Below, in pieces: positions 1 to 6,309 of a stretch of DNA of 6,327 bases (position 1 is the first letter of the stretch; every line of letters begins with the position of its first letter). Origin of the DNA: JABCPO02 sp963546185 (lineage in GTDB: Bacteria; Bacillota; Clostridia; TANB77; CAG-508); the NCBI GenBank assembly GCA_963546185.1, contig CAUULU010000054.1:1-6327 (forward strand), given 5' to 3'. A program made the position numbers and the translations under genes. The notes under the pieces were generated by a model. That model did not search any database, was not told the DNA's origin, and saw only the letters and a list, made by a program, of their open reading frames with translations.

Positions 1-906
1 GGTTTAAAAATATATATGTTGTATTTTGGGCATTATTTTTTCCACTTATACTTGTGGTTATTCTTAATTCTATTTATGGAAACTTAAACTTCTCGCGGAA
101 TAAAAATAGGTGTTCCTGCCGATTCAAAATTTAAAAATGAACATACAATAGTAGTAGATGACTACAAAGAAGCCTTAAAAAGTGGGAAAATAGATATATA
201 TTTTGGTAATGATGTTGTTATGAAAGGTTCTATTTTAGGTGGAAAAAGAATGATTGAAGAGATAAATTATAAGGTGCAAAACGGAGATAAAGACTATACT
301 AACTTTTCTTCACTAAGTGCAACAAACGGAAATTCAAATAATTTATTTTTCTCAATGATAACAATGCAAGTATTATATTCAATGTTTATATCTGTATTAC
401 TATTTGATAAATACTCAAAAGATAGAGCAACAGGTGCAAGAATCTCTCTTTCACCTTCAAGTAATTTATTATTAAAAGTCAAAACATTTATTACATGTCT
501 TTTAGTTGTAAATATATCAATAGGACTTATGGTAACTTATTTATTAACACAAACAAAATTCTTAAGTTCTATAAGCATTACACAAATATTTTACTTAGAA
601 ATATTAGCAGTAATTTCAGTTTTAACAGGATACATAATCTCAAATATTCCTAAGTTAAAAGTAGATGCAAAACAAGGTGTTGCAGTATCAATAGCACAGT
701 TCTTAACATTTATGTCAGGAGGATTTGGGCTATATATGTTACAATATGTAATCTTTGAAAAAGTGCCATTTTTAAAATATCTATCACCAGGATTATTAGT
801 AAATAGATTAGCAACATATAAATTTGATATAGAATCATTATTAATATTAATTACAATTCCAGTAATATTATTTTTAATATCTATAAAGGTAGGAGGTAAA
901 AAATAA
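1..906 (+). CDS. ABC-2 type transporter permease (5' partial, one +1 frameshift)
   Basis: This is a membrane subunit of an ABC exporter of the ABC-2 type; the substrate is unknown. The start codon lies before the window. Reading begins at base 3 (FKNIYVVFWALFFPLILVV, a typical ABC-2 first membrane helix) and runs to TCG at 93-95. It then meets in-frame CGG at 96-98 and continues at GGA (97-99) in the next frame as IKIGVPADSKFKN to TAA at 904-906, giving at least 300 residues. After the first helix there is an external region of roughly 100 residues. About five further hydrophobic helices follow, around bases 340-420, 470-550, 580-650, 670-760 and 830-885. The unshifted frame would stop about a dozen codons after CGG. 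The stop overlaps the ATG of the next permease by one base, so the two probably form a heterodimer with an ATPase encoded upstream. The family call is confident; the exact first residues are unknown. Confidence 0.85.
96..99 (+). other. CGG-A +1 frameshift site 1 (permease 1)
   Basis: The upstream reading is TTC TCG CGG AAT and the downstream reading is GGA ATA AAA ATA GGT. The first frame gives the ABC-2 N-terminal helix ending NFS, and the second gives the expected following segment KIGVPADS. The first frame reaches a stop soon after CGG. Continuity requires skipping one base, with CGGA giving one residue (Gly). Confidence 0.8.
891..896 (+). promoter_or_regulatory. Ribosome binding site of permease 2
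   Basis: AGGAGG lies nine bases before the ATG at 906 and inside the last codons of permease 1. It fixes the start of the second permease and fits the one-base TAATG overlap, suggesting coupled translation. Confidence 0.8.
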
Positions 907-1944
907 TGTTAGATTTAAGTATATTTAAGAAAATGTTTACTTTCTTTAAAAGATCATTTGGACTTTTTGTATACATAATAATATTTATAGTAACAATTAC
1001 AATACTAACAAATTCAAATTCATCTACTCCTGGGAAACAGTCATCATATGGTACTATTGCTATAACAGCATCTGATAGCTTAAGAGAAACTAAGGATTTT
1101 AAAGATCTTGTTCACTATTTAAAAAAATATTATACTATTGCAGAAAACATAAAAGATATTGATTATGCACTAGAAACTGCATATATTGATGGACATATAA
1201 CTGTTCCTGATAACTTTTTAGAAGGAGATAATAAGATTGATATAAAAACTGGAGTTATGAGTTATTCACTTCCAATAAGTGCAAACTTAAACCAATTTAT
1301 ACATGCTAAAAAAACTCGAAATATGAGTCTTTTATATAAAAGATTAAATGTTTCATACATATCTAATGATAATAAGAAAGCAACAATAAAACAGTTTTAT
1401 GTAATGTTCCTATTCTTAGCATTCCGGATTTACAGCAATGTTTGTTATTAACTTTATAAAACCACTACTTTCTCCAAATATAATGAGTAGAGTAAAATTA
1501 AGTGGAACTTCTTCAAAAAGTTATATCTTACAAATATCTGCGGGTATTATGTCTATAATAACAATTGTATTATTAGGCCTTAATCTATTTGGAATGTTTA
1601 AACTTCATTATGGATTTATAGAATCTTTACCATCATTATTTAATGTATTCTTATTATTTTTAATAGGATTTTCTATAAATTTATACACATTTATAGCAAC
1701 ACAAAATGAAGCTATAGTTGAAATTGTATCATCAGGTGTAGGTACAATATTTATGATGTTTTCAATGATTGAATATAAATATTTACCAGAATTTATACAA
1801 AAACTTTTAAAATTCTCACCAACATATTATTATACAGAATTACTTGATAACTTTAATCCTGTATATATGTTAATACAATTTGGATTTTTAGCACTATTTG
1901 TAAGTTTAATATTACTTACATTAAAATACAAAAAAGTTAAATAA
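906..1944 (+). CDS. ABC-2 type transporter permease (one +1 frameshift)
   Basis: This is the second membrane subunit of the ABC exporter. The composite protein has 345 residues: 173 read from 906, then from GGA at 1426 to TAA at 1942-1944. It has an N-terminal helix (about residues 18-36, GLFVYIIIFIVTITIL) and a large external domain (about 37-160). Five helices follow, starting at YVMFLFLAF-GFTAMFVINF, which is exactly where the frame breaks, and then YILQISAGIMSIITIV, LFNVFLLFLIGFSINL, a segment near VGTIFMMFSMI, and FGFLALFVSLILLTL. This is the normal ABC-2 topology and length. Without the shift the product ends at TAA 1449-1451, losing four helices. The ATG at 1438 lies inside the restored helix and has no ribosome site, so the second half is not an independent gene. 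The terminator directly downstream ends the operon. Confidence 0.85.
1425..1428 (+). other. CGG-A +1 frameshift site 2 (permease 2)
   Basis: The upstream reading is GCA TTC CGG ATT and the downstream reading is GGA TTT ACA GCA ATG. The shift rejoins two halves of one membrane helix. The unshifted frame stops eight codons later at 1449-1451. Confidence 0.85.
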
Positions 1945-1960
1945 TTTAATAAAAATTATA

Positions 1961-2014
1961 AAATAAGATTATATTAAAATATTTTTTTCAGTTTTAATAT
2001 GATTTTATTTTTTT
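1961..2014 (+). terminator. Intrinsic terminator after the ABC permease operon
   Basis: A 19-bp stem pairs 1961-1979 with 1992-2010. It has no mismatches, only two G-U wobbles, and is almost entirely A-T. The loop is 12 bases and a run of seven T follows (2008-2014). It starts 16 bases after the permease stop and sits just before the promoter of the next operon, so it separates the two transcription units. Confidence 0.85.
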
Positions 2015-2017
2015 GTA

Positions 2018-2045
2018 TTGACTTTTTATTTTTTTATGTTAAAAT
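2018..2045 (+). promoter_or_regulatory. Sigma-A-type promoter of the VirB4 operon
   Basis: The -35 is TTGACT (2018-2023) and the -10 is TAAAAT (2040-2045), with a 16-base spacer. An extended -10 TG lies at 2037-2038. Transcription would start near 2052, about ten bases before the Shine-Dalgarno site, leaving a short leader with no room for a riboswitch. Confidence 0.7.
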
Positions 2046-2060
2046 GCTGTAAATTAAATT

Positions 2061-2067
2061 AAGGAGG
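2061..2067 (+). promoter_or_regulatory. Ribosome binding site that selects an ATT start
   Basis: A perfect AAGGAGG is followed six bases later by ATT (2074). No ATG, GTG or TTG lies in frame nearby, and an in-frame TAA at 2068-2070 excludes any start further upstream in this frame. The site therefore points to ATT 2074 (ATT 2071 is too close) as the start codon. Confidence 0.75.
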
Positions 2068-2073
2068 TAAATT

Positions 2074-2754
2074 ATTAACACACAAAGTATATTCAATATC
2101 TCTTCTATTGAAGATAATATATTAATTACTAATGAAAAATATATTAAAATATATGAAGTAGAACCCATAAATTTTGACTTAAAAAGTAGATTAGAAAAAC
2201 TTGCAATACTTGAAGCATATAAAAACTTTTTAAATAATTCTAATTTTAATATCCAAATTTTAATCAAAACTCAAAAAGAAAATTTAGAAAAAATTTATTC
2301 AAAATTAAATGAATCACAATTTTTTAATTATTCTAATAATTCAGAAATAAATGAAAATATATTAAATTTAAAAAATAGTTATATTAATCATTTACAATAT
2401 TTAAATGATAATTTTAATATCACTAATAAAAAATATTATCTAATAATTTCTATAGATATTATTGATAATAATATTAAACTCAATAAATCAAACAATGATT
2501 CTACAATTATTTCATTCTTTAATTTTACAAAAAAATCAATTTTAAAAAAGGATATTAATTCGAAATTAAATTCTAATACTATTTCTAATTCTAATTGTAA
2601 TAATGAAATTCCATATAAGGTTTTAGAAGAATTTAAAGATATTAATTCAATTATATATAATACATTAACTCGTGCATGTACAGAAATTAGACCATTAAAT
2701 AATCTTGAAATTATTTCACTATTAAAAGAAAGCTTTAATTTTAATGGACATTAA
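2074..2754 (+). CDS. VirB4/TraC N-terminal-domain-like protein with an ATT start
   Basis: The open frame from ATT 2074 to TAA 2752-2754 gives 226 residues. The N-terminal third resembles the small N-terminal domain that precedes the ATPase in VirB4/TraC-type conjugation proteins. It contains NILITNEKYIKIYEVEPINF (EVEPINF near residues 28-34), then LKSRLEKLAILEAYKNFLNN and NIQILIKTQKEN. The middle is low-complexity and Asn-rich, and the end (NTLTRACTEIRPLNN) again looks like a folded domain. No membrane helix is seen. It has no in-frame CGG and needs no frameshift. It overlaps the VirB4 ATPase gene by 11 bases, so it probably works with that ATPase in the same secretion or conjugation machine. 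No standard start codon lies in frame, so ATG-based gene finders will miss it. The family link is from pattern memory and moderate; the reality of the gene is well supported by promoter, ribosome site and open frame. Confidence 0.75.
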   Translation: MNTQSIFNISSIEDNILITNEKYIKIYEVEPINFDLKSRLEKLAILEAYKNFLNNSNFNIQILIKTQKENLEKIYSKLNESQFFNYSNNSEINENILNLKNSYINHLQYLNDNFNITNKKYYLIISIDIIDNNIKLNKSNNDSTIISFFNFTKKSILKKDINSKLNSNTISNSNCNNEIPYKVLEEFKDINSIIYNTLTRACTEIRPLNNLEIISLLKESFNFNGH

Positions 2755-4533
2755 TGAAGAAAATTCTATTTTAGATGGAAGCATTTCTAACTTCAATAAT
2801 ATTTTTCCTACATATATTTCAGAAAAAAATCCTAAATTTCTAGAAATAGATGATAAATATATAGGTGGTCTAATTATATATAATTATTCTAATAAATTTA
2901 CAGATATAATATTTAAAAACATTCTTGACTCAAATCTTAATATTAACATAAATATATTTATAGATAAAAAAGATAAATATAAGGCAATAAAGGAATTAAC
3001 TTATTTTATTACAAACTCAGGAGCAAGTTTAAAAGATAGTTTTCAAAACTCTCAAGATATTGAATTAGTAGCTTTTTCATATAATGACGCAAAATATATA
3101 AGGAAAGAATTACAAGTGAATAATCAAGACTTATATCATATTTACACTTATTTTACTATAATTGAAGACTCTCCTGAAAAACTTAGAGCTTCAATGCTAA
3201 AACTTGAAAATCTTTGTATTATTTCCGGATTATATTCTCGAAAATCTTATTTTAGGGAGCTAGAAACTTTTAAAAGCACTTTACCTATTTCATATAATTC
3301 AAAAATTCTAAAAAACATAGCCAAAAGAAATATATTAAGTTCATCTCTTCCTATAACATTTCCATTTATCTTTTCAAACTTAAATGATAAATCTGGTATT
3401 TTATTAGGATTAAGTAGATCTAATAATTCTATAGTTATGCTTAATAGATTTAATAAAAATATCTATAAAAATTCAAATATGTGCATATTTGGTTCTTCAG
3501 GCTCACGGAAAATCATATTTTATAAAATTAAACATTCTTCGTGAATTTCTTTTAAATACAATTCAATATATTATAGATCCTGAAAATGAATATACTGAGC
3601 TAGGTAAGTTTTTAGGTGCAAGTATAATAACTCTTTCTCCTTCATCAGATAATTTTCTTAACATATTTGATATCTACGAAAATAATTTTAATAAAAACTT
3701 CTTATCAAATAAGCTTATTCAATTAAAACCATTTTTCTACCTAATTTTTCAAGATATAACTAGCGAAGATTATGGTAAAATCGAAGATATTATAATCAAA
3801 ATATATAATAATAAAGGATTTTTCTTTGAAGATTCTAGTTTCTATAACTCTGATTCAATATTTAAATCATATACAGAAATGCCAATACTTGAAGACTTAT
3901 ATTTAGAAATGAATAATCATGATAATCTTAAAAAATACAGTTATATGTTAATACCTTTTATTAAAGGCTCTTTAAGCTTTTTCAATCATCATACAACATT
4001 TAACCCAAATTCTTCATTAATTATTGCAAATATTAGTGAACTTGGAGAAGAAAATTATAAATATGGAATGTGCTTATTTGCAACATTTTTTTGGAACAAA
4101 TTGAAACAAAATAAGACTTCAAATAAGCTTATATATATTGATGAAATATGGAGAATTATAGGAGGAACTTCAACTCCTGTTACAGCCCAGTTTATATATA
4201 AGATTTTTAAGACAATAAGAAAATTAAATGGTGGAGCTATCTCAATAACTCAAGATGTATCTGACATGTTATCATTAGAAAATCGGAAATTATGGTAAAA
4301 CGATAATAAATAACTCTAGTATAAAATGTATTTTTAATTTAGAAGAAGAAAATATATTGTCACTTTCAAATAATATTGACTTAAATCAAAAAGAACAAAT
4401 AGAAATAAAAAATTTGAAAAGAGGAGAATCATTAGTAATTGCAGAAAATAATAAGATTATAATTAAAATTATTTCAAATAAATTAGAAAATAATATAATA
4501 GAAGGGAATCTGTATGGAAATAACAAAAACTAA
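2744..4533 (+). CDS. VirB4-family type IV secretion/conjugation ATPase (two +1 frameshifts)
   Basis: This is the cytoplasmic ATPase that energises type IV secretion or conjugative machinery. The composite protein has 595 residues in three segments: 2744-3505, 3507-4283 and 4285-4530. The N-terminal part has FPTYISEKNPKFLEIDDKYI and ELETFKSTLPISYN (the family's conserved STLP element) before the nucleotide-binding domain. Walker A GSSGSGKS is at residues 250-257, with its third Gly supplied by the first frameshift. IIDPENEYTELG follows. Walker B is LIYIDEIW (D466, E467), and the ITQDVSD motif carries Q503. The second shift gives ENGNYGKTIINNSS, the usual C-terminal family motif, followed by an 82-residue tail starting at G514. 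Size and motif order match the family. The start is ATG with only a weak GAAAG site, so translation is probably coupled to the preceding gene. Without shifting, the product stops at 3542-3544 and lacks the whole ATPase core. Confidence 0.9.
3506..3509 (+). other. CGG-A +1 frameshift site 3 (inside VirB4 Walker A)
   Basis: The upstream reading is GGT TCT TCA GGC TCA CGG AAA and the downstream reading is GGA AAA TCA TAT TTT. The join gives GSSGSGKS, a perfect Walker A, only if the four bases CGGA specify exactly one residue and that residue is Gly. Reading CGG as Arg, or slipping back two bases, destroys the motif spacing. Confidence 0.92.
4284..4287 (+). other. CGG-A +1 frameshift site 4 (VirB4 C-terminal motif)
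   Basis: The upstream reading is TTA GAA AAT CGG AAA and the downstream reading is GGA AAT TAT GGT AAA. The join restores SLENGNYGKTIINNSS after the ITQD motif, as expected in VirB4 ATPases. The unshifted frame stops four codons after CGG at 4296-4298. Confidence 0.88.
4501..4507 (+). promoter_or_regulatory. Ribosome binding site for the Asn-rich gene
   Basis: GAAGGGA lies six bases before ATG 4514 and inside the end of the VirB4 gene. It supports this start and a 20-base gene overlap. Confidence 0.5.
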
Positions 4534-5422
4534 TTATAAATATAATAATAAAGATATTAATTCAAATAGTTTAAAATTAAATACAAATAAATTATTAACA
4601 TTAATTGATAATATTAATATATATAATTTAATAATAAAAGATTTAAAAAAATATAATGATCTTGTTATATTGCCTGATATAACATATTTAGAAGGAATTG
4701 AAGAAACTTTAGAAGTAGAAAATAATATAACTCATATAATAATAAATTATGAAATATTCTTAAAAAACAATTTAAATTTACATGAAATACTTCAATTACT
4801 ATTAAATATAAAAAAGAACAAAAAATATAATAATGATGTTCTTGATATTATAATTTTACTACAAGAAGAAGATTTAAATATTAAAGAAAAACTACAATTA
4901 ATTAATATTAATAAAATTTTTATAATTAAAAATATTAATTCTAACTTCCTATATAATATATTAAAAAATAATAAAATACCTAATTTACAGAATAACTTTA
5001 ATGAAGATATTTTAATAAATAATTTAATGAATTTTGAAAAAAATATTCTAAATATTGAACACACAAAAAACAATAAAAATGATAAAGAAAGTTCAGGATT
5101 TTCAAAACTTTTAACCTCTATTTCTAAATATATTTCATGTCTTTTTAAACAAAATAAATCTGAAATAATTCAACTTCAAAATATATATAAATTCAATGAT
5201 TTAAAAAAAGAATATACTAAAAAAATTAAATTAAGTGAAAGTTCAACTAAATATATTGTTAGTAACAATAATAGTAATAATGCTAATAATACTAATAATA
5301 GTAATATTATTACTACTTCTAAAGAAACTTATAATAATGAATTAATTAATTTATCTCTTTCTAATTTAATTAGTAAATGTAAAAAAATAGAAATAATCTT
5401 AAGTGATAAGGAGGATATATGA
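4514..5422 (+). CDS. Asn-rich protein of unknown function, possible receiver-like fold
   Basis: The protein has 302 residues, from ATG 4514 to TGA 5420-5422. I do not recognise a family. The first 165 residues alternate short hydrophobic strands (LVILPDITYL, HIIINYEIFL, VLDIIILLQEED, KIFIIKN) with helix-like stretches. This is reminiscent of a response-regulator receiver fold, but it is only an impression and no phosphorylation site can be assigned with confidence. A basic, partly hydrophobic stretch (SGFSKLLTSISKYISCLFKQ, near residues 194-213) follows, then a low-complexity Asn/Ser/Thr linker (250-268) and a short tail. Composition is dominated by Asn, Ile, Lys and Leu. It contains no CGG and no frameshift. 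It overlaps VirB4 by 20 bases and the next gene by four (ATGA), so it belongs to the same machinery by position. The TGA stop shows TGA is not a sense codon here. Confidence 0.75.
   Translation: MEITKTNYKYNNKDINSNSLKLNTNKLLTLIDNINIYNLIIKDLKKYNDLVILPDITYLEGIEETLEVENNITHIIINYEIFLKNNLNLHEILQLLLNIKKNKKYNNDVLDIIILLQEEDLNIKEKLQLININKIFIIKNINSNFLYNILKNNKIPNLQNNFNEDILINNLMNFEKNILNIEHTKNNKNDKESSGFSKLLTSISKYISCLFKQNKSEIIQLQNIYKFNDLKKEYTKKIKLSESSTKYIVSNNNSNNANNTNNSNIITTSKETYNNELINLSLSNLISKCKKIEIILSDKEDI
5261..5317 (+). repeat. AAT/AGT trinucleotide-rich low-complexity tract
   Basis: Repeated AAT, AGT and ACT triplets encode an Asn/Ser/Thr linker (residues about 250-268 of the Asn-rich protein). The repeats are imperfect and in frame, so length changes in units of three would be tolerated. 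Confidence 0.6.
5408..5414 (+). promoter_or_regulatory. Ribosome binding site of the last operon gene
   Basis: A perfect AAGGAGG lies four bases before ATG 5419. It sets the true start of the last gene upstream of the frameshift. Without knowledge of the shift, one would wrongly take ATG 5495, which has no ribosome site. Confidence 0.8.
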
Positions 5423-6166
5423 ATCTAGATTTAACTTTAAATAATGAAAATAACTTAAATAACACTAATGAAATATCAAATAATTTAACTAATAATGAAA
5501 TACAACAAAGCCAAAATGATTTCCTACGGAGGTGTTTTTAAAAATGCTTTAAATTTTGGTGTAGATCTTGGACTTAAAGCACTTCTTCCAGATTTAATTG
5601 AAGATCAAGTAATAGATATTAAAAACTCTATATTAGAAGGAGGTTTTAAAGAAGGTGTAAATACACTTATGAAAAAAGTTAATGAATTTAAAAACTCTAT
5701 AACTGGTATATTTACAGGTAATTTTAATAATATAGAAGAAATTCATACTGCAACAAAACAAGGTGGAATTATAAAAACAGTATCTAAAGGTCTATCAAAA
5801 GGAATTGATGCAGGAGTAAAATCTGGAGCAATTCCAAAATCTGTTGGAAGTATTATAAAAGCTGGAAAAACCACCATTTTAAATGAATTTAATTCTTCAC
5901 TTGAATCACAAATGAAAAAAGAAATGAAAAAATTTGATACATTAAATGATTTGAACAAAAAATGGTATGATGCTTTAGATCAAAGAGATTTCAACAAAAT
6001 GACTAAATATACTGAAAAGATTTCTGAACTTTCTAAAGACTTGGTTAAATTTTCTAATATTATAGAAGAAACTAAAAAAATTGAAGAATTACATAATTTT
6101 ATAAAAGAAAATAATTCTTTTGACTTTATGGTTGGAACAGATGGTGCTTTAATGAAGCTTGATTAG
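5419..6166 (+). CDS. Conserved-looking hypothetical protein (one +1 frameshift)
   Basis: The composite protein has 248 residues: 36 from ATG 5419 to 5526, then GGA at 5528 through to TAG 6164-6166. Residues 1-34 are an Asn-rich, probably disordered leader (LTLNNENNLNNTNEISNN). The shift supplies the first Gly of FL-GGVFKNALNFGVDLGLKALLP, which begins the folded part and looks conserved. A Gly/Lys-rich middle follows (SKGLSKGIDAGVKSGAIPKS, then VGSIIKAGK), and the last 90 residues are charged and helix-like, probably coiled coil (MKKEMKKFDTLNDLNKKW onward). No signal peptide or clear membrane helix is seen. The function is unknown. Its four-base ATGA overlap with the preceding gene and its place in the VirB4 operon suggest a secretion or conjugation accessory protein or substrate. 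The unshifted product would be only 40 residues, ending shortly after CGG. Confidence 0.8.
5527..5530 (+). other. CGG-A +1 frameshift site 5 (last operon gene)
   Basis: The upstream reading is GAT TTC CTA CGG AGG TGT TTT TAA and the downstream reading is GGA GGT GTT TTT AAA AAT. The upstream frame has a strong ribosome site and ATG but stops after 40 codons. The downstream frame is open for 212 codons without a credible start. Confidence 0.85.
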
Positions 6167-6169
6167 TAT

Positions 6170-6298
6170 ATGATTTTCACAAATATTCTTTTTATATTAT
6201 TATATCTATTCTCAATTTTCATTCTACATAATTTATTCCTCAAAGTTCTATATAAAACAGATAATAATCCCATATATTCCTTGAAAATACTATACTAA
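6170..6298 (+). CDS. Possible small membrane protein (42 residues)
   Basis: ATG 6170 to TAA 6296-6298 encodes a short protein with one strongly hydrophobic segment (NILFILLYLFSIFIL, about residues 5-19) and a polar tail. It starts three bases after the preceding gene's stop and in the same frame. There is no clear ribosome binding site, and its last codons overlap a good promoter. It may be a real small membrane protein of the operon, a decayed remnant of a longer one, or chance. I do not recognise it. Confidence 0.25.
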   Translation: MIFTNILFILLYLFSIFILHNLFLKVLYKTDNNPIYSLKILY

Positions 6299-6309
6299 TT
6301 TTATATAAT
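6281..6309 (+). promoter_or_regulatory. Sigma-A-type promoter reading out of the window
   Basis: TTGAAA (6281-6286) is followed by a 17-base spacer and a consensus TATAAT (6304-6309). It probably starts a new transcript whose gene lies beyond the window end. No convincing terminator was found between the last operon gene and this promoter. Confidence 0.6.

Noticed and set aside
283..330. CGGA at 282-285 and 327-330 as further frameshift sites
   Set aside because: Here the frame is AAC GGA, with GGA already in phase. Protein continuity needs no shift.
294..482. Reverse-strand ORF at 294-482, and likewise at 2034-2267, 4792-5073 and 5743-5958
   Set aside because: They lie opposite well-supported genes, have no recognisable domains, and are explained by the AT-rich composition of the coding strand.
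220..906. A separate gene starting at ATG 220
   Set aside because: The frame is open upstream to GGA 97 and encodes the expected ABC-2 segment. ATG 220 has no ribosome site, so it is internal to the shifted permease.
1438..1944. A separate small permease gene starting at ATG 1438
   Set aside because: The ATG lies inside a membrane helix rebuilt by the CGG-A shift and lacks a ribosome site. It is the second half of permease 2.
2744..2754. A +1 frameshift joining the VirB4 N-domain-like gene to the ATPase gene
   Set aside because: The change of frame is +1, but there is no CGG here, and a normal overlapping TAA/ATG arrangement explains it. VirB4 proteins starting near this point seem complete.
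3489..4298. A separate gene starting at ATG 3489
   Set aside because: Its first residues are out-of-frame reading before the shift site. The true content begins at GGA 3507 within the VirB4 Walker A.
1..6166. Pseudogenes or random indel errors explain the frameshifts
   Set aside because: Five of five breaks share one motif, direction and codon phase, with no stop mutations elsewhere. A systematic C-insertion artefact before GGA cannot be excluded from sequence alone, but CGGA in other phases (282, 327, 3226) shows no break.
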